DNA from: Stomorhina lunata
Lineage: Eukaryota; Arthropoda; Insecta; Diptera; Rhiniidae
Direction of reading: 5' to 3'
Length of the DNA stretch: 64,000 bases
Assembly: GCA_933228675.1 (NCBI GenBank)
Contig: OW121744.1
Location: forward strand, 26,585,827 to 26,649,826
Shown here: piece after piece, positions 38,276 through 52,352 of the stretch
Layout: every line of letters starts with the position of its first letter
Position numbering within the stretch: the first letter of the stretch is position 1
Notes under the pieces: generated by a model
What the model saw: the letters and a program-made list of their open reading frames with translations, nothing else
What the model was told of the DNA's origin: nothing
Database searches by the model: none
Position numbers and translations under genes: made by a program

Positions 38276-40375
38276 ATATACATAAATAATCAATTTTCGA
38301 AAAATTTCTATCAATAGTAAATTTTCGAAAAAATTTCTATCAATAGTAAATTTTTGAAAAATTTCCTATAAATAGTCAATTTTCGAAAAATTTCCTATAA
38401 ATAGTCAACTTTCGAAAAATTTCCTATAAATAGTTAATTTTCGAAAAATTTCCTATAGTCAATTTTCGAAAAATTTCCTATAAATAGTCAACTTTCGAAA
38501 AATTTCCTATAAATAGTCAACTTTCGAAAAATTTCCCATAAATAGTCAATTTTCGAAAAATTTCCTATAAATAGTCAATTTTCCAAAATTTCCTATAAAT
38601 AGTCAATTTTCGAAAAATTTCCTATAAATAGTCAATTTTTGAAAAATTTCCTATAAATAGTCAATTTTCGAAAAATTTCCTATAAATAGTCAATTTTCGA
38701 AAAATTTCCTATAAATAGTCAATTTTCGAAAAATTTCCTATAAATAGTCAATTTTCGAAAAATTTCCTATAAATAGTCAATTTTCGAAAAATTTCCTATA
38801 AATAGTCAATTTTCGAAAAATTTCCTATAAATAGTCAATTTTTGAAAAATTTCCTATAAATAGTCAACTTTCGAAAAATTTCCTATAAATAGTCAATTTT
38901 CGAAAAATTTCCTATAAATAGTCAATTTTCGAAAAATTTCCTATAAATAGTCAATTTTCGAAAAATTTCCTATAAATAGTCAATTTTCGAAAAATTTCCT
39001 ATAAATAGTCAATTTTCGAAAAACTTCCTATAAATAGTCAATTTTCGAAAAATTTCCTATAAATAGTCAATTTTCGAAAAATTTCCTATAAATAGTCAAC
39101 CTTCGAAAAATTTCCTATAAAAAGTTAACTTTCGAAAAATTTCCTATAAAAAGTTAACATTCGAAAAATTTCCCCTAAAAAGTCAATTTTCGAAAAATTT
39201 CCTATAAATAATCAATTTTCGAAAAATTTCCTATAAATAATCAATTTTCGAAAAATTTCCTATAAATAGTCAATTTTCGAAAAATTTCCTATAGTCAATT
39301 TTCGAAAAATTTCCTATAAATAGTCAATTTTCGAAAAATTTCCTATAAATAGTCAATTTTCGAAAAATTTCTTATAAATTGTAAATTTTCGAAAAATTTC
39401 CTATAAATAGTCAACTTTCGAAAAATTTCCTATAAAAAGTTAACTTTCGAAAAATTTCCTATAAAAAGTTAACATTCGAAAAATTTCCTATAAAAAGTCA
39501 ATTTTCGAAAAATTTCCTATAAATAGTCAATTTTCGAAAAATTTCCTATAAATAGTCAATTTTCGAAAAATATCCTATAAATAGTCAATTTTCGAAAAAT
39601 TTCCTATAAATAGTCAATTTTCGAAAAATTTCCTATAAATAGTCAATTTTCGAAAAATTTCCTATAAATAGTCAATTTTCGAAAAATATCCTATAAATAG
39701 TCAATTTTCGAAAAATTTACTATAAATAATCAATTTTCGAAAAATTTTCCTATAAATAGTCAATTTTCGAAAAATTTCCTATAAATAGTCAATTTTCGAA
39801 AAATTTCTTATAAATTGTAAATTTTCGAAAAATTTCCTATAAATAGTCAACTTTCGAAAAATTTCCTATAAAAACTTAACTTTCGAAAAATTTCCTATAA
39901 AAAGTTAACATTCGAAAAATTTCCTATAAAAAGTCAATTTTCGAAAAATTTCCTATAAATAGTCAATTTTCGAAAAATTTCCTATAAATAGACAATTTTC
40001 GAAAAATTTCCTATAAATAGTCAATTTTCGAAAAATTTCCTTAAAAAGTCAATTTTTGAAAAATTTTCTATAAATAGTCAATTTTTGAAAAATTTCCTAT
40101 AAAAAGTCAATTATCGAAAAATTTCTTATAAATACTCAATTTTCAAAAAATTTCCTATAAAAAGTCAATTTACAAAAAATTTCCTATAAATTGACAATTT
40201 TCGAAAAATTTCCTATAACAAACAATTTTCGAAAAATTTACTATAAACAATCATTTTTTGATAAATTTCCTATAAATAGTCAACTCCCGAAAAATTTCCT
40301 ATAAATAGTCATTTCCCGAAAAATTTCCTAAAAATAGTCAATTTTCGAAAAATTTACGATAAATAGTCAATTCCC
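38276..40375 (-). repeat. F1 minisatellite array, GAC subfamily, reverse orientation
   Basis: About 72 units AATAGTCAATTTTCG/AAAAATTTCCTAT, long runs identical. A block of variants (AACTTTCG, AAAAAGTTAAC, AAAAAGTTAACATTCG, AAAAAGTCAATTTTCG) recurs three times, at about 39095, 39410 and 39840, giving higher-order periods of roughly 320 and 430 bp. Forward units resume at about 40376. Confidence 0.95.
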
Positions 40376-40502
40376 AAAAATTGACTTTTTATAGGAAAAT
40401 TTTTCGAAAATTTACTATTTTAAGAAATTTTTCAAAAATTTGCTACTTTTAGCAAATTGTTCGAATATTGACTATTTATAGGAAATTTTTGGAAAATTGA
40501 CT
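40376..40502 (+). repeat. F1 minisatellite, terminal forward block
   Basis: Four forward F1 units after the second orientation switch at CCCAAAAATTGACTTTTTATAG. With 38115-38275 they bracket the reverse array, so the central 2.1 kb is inverted relative to its own edges. Confidence 0.85.
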
Positions 40503-41831
40503 TTTTCGTTTAGCTATTTTAGGGCATCTTAAGTTCAGGCTTTACCGACTATATTTTTTTCATGCTTTTAAATTACCTTTTTATTTCATTGTTTTTTTTT
40601 TTTGCCTAAGTCTAAAGTAATTTGTTGTTATGGTCAAAGGCTATCATAAACTTTAGACCTACTCATTTTCAAGTGTATTATTTTACAAAATAGAACAACA
40701 GCAAATATTTTCCTCTAACATAAATTTTAAATTGCAAAATTACCAAACACACGGATACAAAGAAACAAACCAACAAGAAAAAAAAGTCGCCTGGGGAAAA
40801 AACGGAAAAACAAAATAACGTTAAATTTACTATTTTTCAGGCAATTTTCCGCATCAATACGCTTTATTAAAAAGAAAACAGCACAAATTGGAAAATGTTA
40901 GTAGTAGTTTAAAATTGTACATAGGACTACGAGAACTTTATCATCAGGAGTGCAAGTTAAAATATGTTTCATCGACATTAAACCAAATTGAGTTTGTCAT
41001 AAAATAATGTAGGGAAAAAATGTTCTTGCCAAAAAACAAGTAAGAAAAAACTTCCTGGAAGAGGAAAAGTAAAAAAACTTAAATAGAAATGAAATCCGAA
41101 AAAACACGGCAAATGCTGTTGATAGTTTCACTTTGCAAACCAAGTTATACACATAGACTCTTCATTAGGGTGACTCTTGAACACTATGTTTAAATTTAAA
41201 CTTAAAGATAAAAATCGGCTATCAAAAGACCCTTCAGTAAAATTTGTGAGACAAAAATTCAGAAAGCATATTTTTAGGCGCTGGAATTTATTTTTGCCGC
41301 GAGCATCACACCCGTAAAAGTCTGGTCACAAAATTGTTTCCAAATAGTTTTCAAAAGCAAAAATCTTAGGTTTACCCTACTCCTCTTACTATGTACCTTC
41401 AAAAATACATTTTCATTTAAAAGTGTTATACTCCACTCCCGATATACATAAATGAAGCATATCTATATATTTTCATGTATGTCCAGAAAAAAATGAAAAA
41501 ATTTATTAAAAAGAAAATATGCAACAACAACAAAATCTTCATGGGTAGTCTAAATGACAGGAAATTGCCGTAAAATATGACCAAGATAAAATGAAACACC
41601 AGAAAAACGGAAATTCTCTTTTAACCTTAAGATAAAAAAAGACTTACACCAAAATTGTCTAGAGGAGTATGTGCGTATGTTTTCACTTTTATATTCACAT
41701 AAATATTTTAAGAAAGAATATTTTCCAAACGGTGGGGGTTTGCTTTGTCAATTATGAGCGAAAGTCTTATGGAATTTTTGTTTGTTTCCAAATATAACTT
41801 GAAATTTATTAAAATTTAAGTGGTTTCCATT
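40503..41831. other. Spacer without recognised gene
   Basis: AT-rich ordinary-complexity DNA; AAAAAACAAGTAAGAAAAAAC at 41031 recalls the start of the 26805 element but the similarity stops quickly. No coding frame supported. Confidence 0.5.
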
Positions 41832-44152
41832 TACTATTTATAGGAAACTTTCAAAAATTTACTATTTATAGGAAATTTTCAAAAATTTACTATTTATAGG
41901 AAATTTTCAAATATTTACTATTTATAGGAAATTTTCAAAAATTTACTTTTTATAAAAAAAATTTTAAAAATTTACTTTTGATAAAAAAATTTTCAAATTT
42001 TTTTTTATTTATAGATAATTTTTTTAAAATTTTTTATTTAAAGGAAATTTTTCATAAATTTACTATTTATAGGAAATTTTTCAAAAACTGACTATTTATA
42101 GGAATTTTTTCAAAAATTAACTATTTATAGGAAATTTTTTAAAAATTTACTTTTTATAGGAAATTTTTCAAAAATTTAATATTTATAGGAAATTTTTCAA
42201 AAATTGAGTATTTAGAGGAAGTTTTCCAAAAATTGACTATTTAGAGGAAATTTTTCAAAAATTGACTATTTAGAGGAAATTTTTCAAAAATTGACTATTT
42301 AGAGGAAATTTTTCAAAAATTGACTACTTATACGAAATTTTTCAAAAATTTTCTTTTTATAGGAAATTTTTCAACAATTTACTTTTTATAGGAAATTTTT
42401 AAAAATTTACTTTTTATAGGAAATTTTTCAAAAATTTACTTTTTATAGAAATTTTTCAAAAATTTACTTTTTATAGGAAATTTTTCAAAAATTTACTTTT
42501 TATAGGAAATTTTTCAAAAATTTACTTTTTATAGGAAATTTTTCAAAAATTTACTTTTTATAGGAAATTTTTCAAAAAATTTACTTTTTATTGGAAATTT
42601 TTCAAATATTTACTTTTTATAGGAAATTTTTCAAAAATTTACTTTTTATAGGAAATTTTTCAAAAATTTACTTTTTATAGGAAATTTTTCAAAAATTTAC
42701 TTTTTATAGGAAATTTTTCAAAAATTTACTTTTTATAGGAAATTTTTCAAAAATTCACTTTTTATAGGAAATTTTTCAAAAATTTACTTTTTATAGGAAA
42801 TTTTTCAAAAATTTACTTTTTATAGGAAATTTTTCAAAAATTTACTTTTTATAGGAAATTTTTCAAAAATTTACTTTTTATAGGAAATTTTCAAAATTTA
42901 CTTTTTATAGGAAATTTTTCAAAAATTTACTTTTTATAGGAAATTTTTCAAAAATTTACTTTTTATAGGAAATTTTTCAAAAATTTACTTTTTATAGGAA
43001 ATTTTTCAAAAATTTACTTTTTATAGGAAATTTTTCAAAAATTTACTTTTTATAGGAAATTTTTCAAAAATTTACTTTTTATAGGAAATTTTTCAAAATT
43101 TACTTTTTATAGGAAATTTTTCAAAAATTTACTTTTTATAGGAAATTTTTCAAAAATTTACTTTTTATAGGAAATTTTTCAAAAATTTACTTTTATAGGA
43201 AATTTTTCAAAAATTTACTTTTTATAGGAAATTTTTCAAAAATTTACTTTTTATAGGAAATTTTTCAAAAATTTACTTTTTATAGGAAATTTTTCAAAAA
43301 TTTACTTTTTATAGGAAATTTTTCAAAAATTTACTTTTTATAGGAAATTTTTCAAAAATTTACTTTTTATAGGAAATTTTTCAAAAATTTACTTTTTATA
43401 GGAAATTTTTCAAAAATTTACTTTTTATAGGAAATTTTTCAAAAATTTACTTTTTATAGGAAAATTTTCAAAAATTTACTTTTTATAGGAAATTTTTCAA
43501 AAATTTACTTTTTATAGGAAATTTTTCAAAAATTTACTTTTTATAGGAAATTTTTCAAAAATTTACTTTTTATAGGAAATTTTTCAAAAATTTACTTTTT
43601 ATAGGAAATTTTTCAAAAATTTACTATTTATAAGAGATTTTTCGAAAATTTACTATTTATGAGAAATTTTTCGAAAATTTACAATTTTTAAGAAATTTTT
43701 CGAAAATTGTTTATTTATGGAAAATTTTTCAAAAATTGACTATAGGAAATTTTTCAAAAACTGACTATTTATAGGAAATTTTTTCAAAAATTGACTATTT
43801 ATAGGAAATTTTTCAAAAATTGACTATACGAAATTTTTTAAAAATTGACTATTTATAGGAAATTTTTTAAAATTTACTTTTTGTAGGAAATTTTTTCAAA
43901 AATTTACTATTTTTAGGAAAATTTTCAAAAATTTACTATTTTTAGGAAAATTTTCAAAAATTGACTATTTATAGGAAATTTTTCAAAAAATTACTATTGA
44001 TAGGAAATTTTCCGAAAATTTACTATTTATAGGAAATTTTTCAAAAATTGACTATTTATAGAAAATTTTTTCAAAATTTAGATATTTATAGGAAATTTTC
44101 CGAAAATGGACTATTTATTGGAAATTTGTCAAAAATTTACTATTTATATGAA
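41832..44152 (+). repeat. F1 minisatellite array, TTACTTTTTATAGG subfamily, homogeneous core
   Basis: About 80 units; from roughly 42350 to 43620 nearly every unit is the same 29-mer (TTACTTTTTATAGG, AAATTTTTCAAAAAT), while both flanks are degenerate. A homogeneous centre with diverged edges is the pattern expected of unequal exchange. The same subfamily occurs in reverse at 4926-6718. Confidence 0.95.
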
Positions 44153-45177
44153 AATTTTTGTTCTTTATCAAATATAATTTGAAATTTATTGAAGATTAAG
44201 ATCAAGTTCTTGAAGTTTATTTGAACTTCTCTAAAGGTCATATAAATAACTTCTGAGATTGAAAATTGTTTGATGGTTATGTGATGATTGTTTGACGATT
44301 GTTTTATGATTAGTTTATTATTCTTTGATGATTGTTTGATGAGCAAATCTCATGGTCAATCTTTTCAAAAGTGTGAAATAATATGTTGTTTGATCGCATC
44401 TAGAAAAACCTACAGACTTTTTATTTAAGTTCCCGAAGGAAGACCAACTTTGTTGCCTAAAAATATGCGCCGAACTGTAAATATCCAAAATTAAATTAAA
44501 CTTCCATGATCATAATATAAAAGGAATATTTTGCATTCTTGCCATTTTTAGAAAAGTTTTCAAATATTCCAACTAATTTACTGAATATTAATACTCCAAC
44601 CAGTTATTCACTCACATGGAATTAAACAAAAAATATCATATGGGTTATATTACCCAGTTGACCATAATTATATCTTAAGCGTTTTAATATGTAAAGGTAA
44701 ATGTTGAAGATGACAATGTATAATTGTTATATATAAGATTAAATATTTTGTATTATTTATAAAAATAGTTAATATATTTTCTGGAATAATTGTTTAAAAG
44801 TTTGATTACTTGGGTATCATTAACTAATTTATATTGTAATATATTTTGTTTGTGTTGTTTTGTCACGTAGATTTCGTATGATTTATTGCCAGGTGTTTTT
44901 GTATTTGACTTGAACATTAATTTTTGTGTATTTGTGTTAAAATAATTTTGTTCTTTTTTTTATTTGTTTGTTTTTGGCGAAGAATTTTAATGAAACATAT
45001 AAATGACTCCATATGTTGCAAATATGTTCATTATTGTTAAGCTGCTGGTGTTGGTGCGTTATAAATTATAACGAAATAAATAAGCGGAATTTGTGAAAAA
45101 AGAAAAAAGATTAATTTTAAACACTTTCAAATTTACAAATGAGTTTTTAAATTAAAAAAATTTCCAATTCACATAAA
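44153..45177. other. Spacer with short TGATGATTGTTTGA direct repeats
   Basis: From 44262 to 44345 a degenerate 15-20 bp unit (GATGATTGTTTGA, GACGATTGTTTTATG, GATGATTGTTTGATG) is repeated about five times. Remaining sequence is AT-rich without recognised features. The minus-strand open frame at 44140-44346 is made by this repeat and is not called as a gene. Confidence 0.5.
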
Positions 45178-47600
45178 GAAATTTATTTATAGAAAATTTT
45201 TATAGGAAATTTTTTAATAATTGTCTATTTATAGGAAATTTTACGAAAATTTAATGTTTATAAGAAATTTTACGAAAATTTAATGTTTATAGGAAATTTT
45301 ACAAAAATTGAAATTTTTTTGATAATTTAATATTTATAGGAAAATTTTCGAGAATTAAATATTTATATGTTTTTTTTAAAAAAATTACTATTTATAGGAA
45401 ATTTTCCGAAAATTGACTATTTATAGAAAATATTTCGCAAAATGACTATTTATAGGAATTTTTTTAAAAATTAGCTATTTATAGGAAATTTTCTATAATT
45501 GACTATTTATAGGAAATTTTTCAAAAATTTACTATTTATAGGACATTTTTCGAAAATTGACTATAGTAAATTTTTCAAAAATTTACTATTTATAGGAATT
45601 TTTTCAAAAATTGACTATTTATAGGAAATTTTTCGAAAATTTACTATTTATAGGAAATTTTTCGAAAATTTGCTATTTATAGGAAATTTTTCAAAAATTG
45701 ACTATTTATAGGAAATTTTTCGAAAATTGACTATTTATAGGAAATTTTTCGAAAGTTGACTATTTATGGGAAATTTTTTCGAAAATTGACTGTTTATAGG
45801 AAATTTTTCGAAAATAGGCTATAGGAAATTTTTCGAAAATAGACTATTTATAAGAAAATTTTCGAAAATTGACTATTTATAATAAATTTTCTGAAAATTT
45901 ACTATTTATAGAAAATTTTTTCGAAAATTGACTATTTATTGGAAATTTTTCGAAAATTTACTATTTATAGGAAATTTTTCGAAAATTGACTATTTATAGG
46001 AAATTTTTCGAAAATTGACCATTAATAGGAAATTTTTCGAAAAACGACTATTTATAGAAAATTTTTCGGAAATTGACTAAAGGAAAATTTTCAAAAATTT
46101 TCTATTTATAGGAAATTTTTCGAAAATTGACTATTTATGGGAAATTTTTCTTAAATTGACTATTTATAGGAAATTTTTTGAAAATTTACTATTTATAGGA
46201 AATTTTTCGAAAATTGACTCTTTATAGGAAATTTTTCAAAAATTTACTATTTATAGGAAATATTTCGAAAATTGACTATTTGTAGGAAATTTTTCAAGAA
46301 ATTTTTAAAAATTGACTATTTATAGGAAATTTTTCTAAAATAGACTATTTATAGGAAATTTTTCGAAAAATGACTATTGATAGGAAATTTTTCGAAAAAC
46401 GTCTATTTATAGAAAATTTTTCGAAAAACGACTATTTATAGGAAATTTTTCGAAAAAACGACTATTTCTAGGAAATTTTTCGGAAATGGACTATTTTAAA
46501 GAAATTTTTGGAAAATTGACTATCTAAAGGAGATTTTTCGAAAACTGACTATTTATAGAAAATTATTCGAAAATTGACTATTTATAAGAAATTTTTCGAA
46601 AATTGACTATTTATAAGAAATAATTCGAAAATTGACTTTTTATAGGAAATTTTTCGAAAATTGACTATTTATAGGAAAATTTTTCAAAAATTGTCTATTT
46701 ATAGGAAATTTTTTATTTATAGGAAATTTTTCGAAAATTGACTATTAATAGGAAATTTTTCGAAAAACGTCTATTTATAGAAAATTTTTCGAAAAACGAC
46801 TATTTATAGGAAATTTTTCGAAAAACGACTATTTATAGGAAATTTTTCAAAATAAACTATTTCTAGGAAATTTTTCGGAAATGGACTATTTCAAAGAAAT
46901 TTATGGAAAATTGACTATCTAAAGGAGATTTTTCGAAAACTGACTATTTTTAGAAAATTATTCGAAAGTTGACTATTTATAGGAAATTTTTCAAAATTAA
47001 CTATTTATAGGAAATTTTTCAAAAATTGACTATTATAAGAAATTTTTCGAAAATTGACTTTTTATAGGAAATTTTTCGAAAATCGACTATTTATAGGAAA
47101 ATTTTTCAAAAATTGACTATTTATAGGAAATTTTTTAAAAATTTTTTATTTATAGAAAATTTTTCAAAAATTGACTTTTTTGTAGGAAATTTCTCTAAAA
47201 TTTACTATTTATTGAAAATTTTTCAAAAATTTACTTTTGATTGAAAATTTTTTAAAAATTTAGTTTTTATAGGAAATTTTTCAAAGATTTACTTTTTAAA
47301 GAAAATTTTCTAAAAATTTTCTTTTTAAAGGAAATTTGTTAAAAATTGAGTATGTATAGGAAATTTTTGGAAAATTGACTATTTATAGGAAATTTTTCGA
47401 AAATTTTCTATTTGTAAGAAATTTTCGCAAACTAGCTTTAAATTAACTTTTTATAGGAAATTTTTCAAAAATTTTTTTTTATTAGAAATATTTTAAATTT
47501 TTCCTTTTCATTTTTCCAGAATTTACTTTTTGTAGGAAATTTTAAAATAATTACTATTAATAGGAAAATTTTCTAAAATTTACTGTTGTAGAAATATTTC
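45178..47600 (+). repeat. F1 minisatellite array, mixed subfamilies
   Basis: About 83 units of GACTATTTATAGG/AAATTTTTCGAAAATT with more variation than neighbouring arrays. A block with CGAAAAACGACTATTTATAG and GGAAATGGACTATTT units occurs at 46370-46590 and again at 46750-46970, a duplication of about 0.38 kb. Confidence 0.93.
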
Positions 47601-48564
47601 AGAGACATAAAAAATTTGCTATTAAGCCCATTCTTATTTAAAAACACTGGGTACGTATGATAAGTATTTAATTTTTGTTAAATATTTATTCCACATACGT
47701 TTGGGGGGGCTTAAATCAAAAAAGAAAATTGTTTGAAGTTAAATAGTTTTAATTAAAGTGAAATAGTTTTACGTATTTGAAATAAATTAATGGAAAGGTT
47801 GACATATTATTATAAATAAGACCAAAGAACGAAAGGGAATTTAGTGTTTGTGGTACTGAATTAAAAAACTAAAAATTTTTATTTAAAAAGTTTTACTGTA
47901 GTGTATTGCACTAAGATCCCAATTTATTACAAAATTTTTGGTGAACCTTTTTAAAAATTTGAATTTAGTAAATAACCCTTATTTTTAAGAATATGTTTGG
48001 AATGTATAAAATTAATTTACTATGAAAAACATTTTCATAATTTATAAAATTACAATATTAACATAAGCTCTTATTTGTTATGTCAGTTGTGAATCTTTTT
48101 TGTGTTAATCCTTTTTGCCTTAATACGAACATTTATTGCTTAAAGCATTTTAATATTTCATATTTAATTTTAATCCTTTAGCATTAGGAAACTATAACTT
48201 AGAACATAAGTTAAATGAATGAAAAAGTTACTAGTCGTAAGTAAATGCTTATTTATGCTTAAAAGTTAGTTACTCTAACAATAATAAGTCAGAGCTCGAA
48301 ATAGAGTTGATGTTATTTGTGAAAAAAATTAGCTAAAAAAGAAAGAAAAAGTTTCAAAGCCATTCAAAACTTTAAGAGGATATTTAAAAAAAAAAGCTAA
48401 AGTTTATGGCAATATTGTTTATTCTGTATCTGTCTGTAATCTAGTACTTAGAGATTATGGCAGGAGAAATGGAAATGAAAATGAATGAATAAAATTATTG
48501 GTAAAACAAAAGAAAACAAATAATAATATATGGTCGATTAAGACTTTAGACAAGGCACCCTATT
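47601..48564. other. Spacer with a terminal fragment of the 17290 repeat
   Basis: At 47882-47932 a 51-bp segment (TTTAAAAAGTTTTACTGTAG, TGTATTGCACTAAG, TCCCAATTTATTACA) matches 17331-17383 in the direct repeats of the hammerhead element, in the same orientation, but stops before the ribozyme. A G7 run lies at 47704. No gene recognised. Confidence 0.6.
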
Positions 48565-51500
48565 TTTAAAAATTTTTCGAAAATTCACTATTTATAGGAA
48601 ATTTTTCGAAAATTTACTATTTATAGGAAATTTTTCGAAAATTTACTATTTATAGGATATTTTTTGAAAATTTGCTATTAATGGGAAATTTTTCGAAAAT
48701 TGACTATTTATAGGAAATTTTTCGAAAATTGACTATTTATAGGAAAATTTTCGAAAATTGACTATTTATAGGAAATATTTCGAAAATTGACTATTTATAG
48801 GAAATTTTTCAAAAATTGACTATTTATAGGAAATTTTTCGAAAATTTACTATTTATAGGAAATTTTTAGAAAATGTACTATTTACAATAAATTTTTTCTA
48901 AAATTTACCATTTATAGGAAAATTTTCGAAAATTGACTATTTATAGGAAATTTTTCGAAAATTGACTATTTATAGGAAATTTTTCGAAAATTTACTATTT
49001 ATAGGAAATTTTTCGAAAATTTACTATTTATAGGATATTTTTTGAAAATTTGCTATTAATGGGAAATTTTTCGAAAATTGACTATTTATAGGAAATTTTT
49101 CGAAAATTGACTATTTATAGGAAATTTTCCGAAAATTGACTATTTATAGGAAATGTTTCGAAAATTGACTATTTATAGGAAATTTTTCGAAAATTGAGTA
49201 TTTATAGGAAATTTTTCAAAAATTGACTATTTATAGGAAATTTTTCGAAAATTTACTATTTACAAGAAATTTTTCGAAAATTGACCATTTATAGGAAAAT
49301 GTTCGAAAATTGACTATTTATAGGAATTTTTTTGAAAATTGATTATTAATAGGAAATTTTTCGAAAATTGACTATTTAGGGGAAAAGTTTCGAAAATTGA
49401 CTATTTATAGGAAATTTTTCGAAAATTGACTATTTATAGGAAATTTTTCGAGAATTGGCCATTTATAGGACAATTTCGAAAATTGACTATTGATAGGAAA
49501 TTTTTTGAAAATTGACTATTTATAGAAAATATTTCGAAAATTTATTATTAATAGGAAATTTTTCGTAAATTGACTATTTAGGGGAAATGTTTCGAAAATT
49601 AACTATTTATAAGAAATTTTTCAAAAATTGACTATTTATAGGAAATTTTCCGAAAATTTACTATTAACAAGAAATTTTTTGAAAATTGACTATTTATAGG
49701 AAAATTTTCGAAAATTGACTATTTATAGGAAATTTTTCGAAAATTGACTATTTATAGGAAATTTTTTCGAAAATTGACTATTTATAGGAAATTTTTCGAA
49801 AATTGACTATTTATAGGAAATTTTTCGAAAATTTACTATTTATAGGATATTTTTTGAAAATTTGCTATTAATAGGAAATTTTTCGAAAATTGACTATTTA
49901 TAGGAAATTTTTCGAAAATTGACTATTTATAGGAAATTTTTCGAAAATTGACTATTTATAGGAAATGTTTCGAAAATTGACTATTTATAGGAAATTTTTC
50001 GAAAATTGACTATTTATAGGAAATTTTTCAAAAATTTAATTTTTATAGAAAATTTTTCGAAAATTGACTATTTAGGGGAAATGTTTCGAAAATTGACTAT
50101 TTATAGGAAATTTTTCGAAAATTAACTATTTATAAGAAATTTTTCAAAAATTGACTATTTATAGGAAATTTTCCGAAAATTTACTATTAACAAGAAATTT
50201 TTTGAAAATTGACTATTTATAGGAAAATTTTCGAAAATTGACTATTTATAGGAAATTTTTCGAAAATTGACTATTTATAGGAAATTTTTTCGAAAATTGA
50301 CTATTTATAGGAAATTTTTCGAAAATTGACTATTTATAGGAAATTTTTCGAAAATTTACTATTTATAGGAAATTTTTCGAAAATTTACTATTTATAGGAT
50401 ATTTTTTGAAAATTTGCTATTAATAGGAAATTTTTCGAAAATTGACTATTTATAGGAAATTTTTCGAAAATTGACTATTTATAGGAAATTTTTCGAAAAT
50501 TGACTATTTATAGGAAATGTTTCGAAAATTGACTATTTATAGGAAATTTTTCGAAAATTGACTATTTATAGAAAATTTTTCGAAAATTTACTATTTATAG
50601 GATATTTTTCGAAAATTGACTATTTATAGGAAATTTTTCGAAAATTGACTATTTATAGGAAATTTTTTCGAAAATTGACTATTTATAGGAAATTTTTCGA
50701 AAATTGACTATTTATAGGAAATTTTTCGAAAATTGACTATTTATAGGAAATTTTTCGAAAATTGACTATTTATAGGAAATGTTTCGAAAATTGACTATTT
50801 ATAGGAAATTTTTCGAAAATTTACTATTTACAATAAATTTTTTCTAAAATTTACCATTTATAGGAAAATTTTCGAAAATTGACTATTTATAGGAAATTTT
50901 TCGAAAATTGACTATTTATAGGAAATTTTTCGAAAATTTACTATTTATAGGAAATTTTTCGAAAATTTACTATTTATAGGATATTTTTTGAAAATTTGCT
51001 ATTAATGGGAAATTTTTCGAAAATTGACTATTTATAGGAAATTTTTCGAAAATTGACTATTTATAGGAAATTTTCCGAAAATTGACTATTTATAGGAAAT
51101 GTTTCGAAAATTGACTATTTATAGGAAATTTTTCGAAAATTGAGTATTTATAGGAAATTTTTCAAAAATTTACTATTTACAAGAAATTTTTCGAAAATTG
51201 ACCATTTATAGGAAAATGTTCGAAAATTGACTATTGATAGGAAATTTTTTGAAAATTGACTATTTATAGGAAATTTTTCGAAAATTGACTATTTATAGGA
51301 AATTTTGCGAAAATTGACTATTTATAGGAAATTTTTCGAAAATTGACTATTTATAGGAAATTTTTCGAAAATTGACTATTTATAGGAAATTTTTCGAGAA
51401 TTGACCATTTATAGGACAATTTTCGAAAATTGACTATTGATAGGAATTTTTTCGAGAATTGGCCATTTATAGGAAAATTTTCGAAAATTGACTATTGATA

Positions 51501-52352
51501 GGAAATTTTTTGAAAATTGACTATTGATAGGAAATATTTCGAAAATTTATTATTAATAGGAAATTTTTCGTAAATTGACTATATATAGGAAATTTTTCAA
51601 AAATTTAATTTTTATAGAAAAATTTTCGAAAATTGACTATTTAGGGGAAATGTTTCGAAAATTGACTATTTATAGGAAATTTTTCGAAAAGTAACTATTT
51701 ATAAGAAATTTTTCAAAAATTGACTATTTATAGGAAATTTTTCGAAAATTGACTATTTATAGGAAATTTTTCGAAAATTTACTATTTATAGGAAATTTTT
51801 CGAAAATTGACTATTTATAGAAAATTTTTCGAAAGTTGACTATTTATAGGAAATTTTTCGAAAATTGACTATTTATAGGAAATTTTTCGAAAATTGACTA
51901 TCTATAGGAAATTTTTCGAAAATTGACTATTTATAGGAAATTTTTTGAAAATTGACTATTTATAGGAAATTTTTAAAAAAATTACTTTTTATAGGAAATT
52001 TTGCAAAAATTTACTTTTTATAGAAAATTTTTCCAAAATTTACTATTTATAGGAAATTTTTCAAAAATTTACTTTTAAAGGAAATTTTTTTGAAAATTGA
52101 CCTTTTAGAAGACATTTTTCGAAAATTTACTTTTTATAGGAAATTTTTCGAAAATTTAATTTTTATAGGAAATTTTTCAAAAATATACTTTCTTTCTATA
52201 GGAATTTTTTTTTAAATTTCTTTTTATAGAAAATTTTTAAAAGATTTACTTTTTAGAGGAAATTTTTTAAAAATTTACTTTTTGTAGTAAATTTTTCAAA
52301 AATTTTCTATTTATAGGAAATTTTTCGAAAATTTACTATCTATAGGAAATTT
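48565..52352 (+). repeat. F1 minisatellite array, GAC subfamily, with higher-order repeats
   Basis: The longest array, about 130 units of GACTATTTATAGG/AAATTTTTCGAAAATT. A marker pair of units (GGATATTTTTTGAAAATTTG, then CTATTAATGGG or AATAGG) occurs five times, at 48655, 49033, 49855, 50397 and 50979. The string with CAAGAAATTTTTTGAAAATT is at 49668 and 50191, exactly 18 units plus one base apart. The stretch from about 48840 to 49290 recurs from about 50815. Block duplication in several rounds is evident. Confidence 0.95.
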
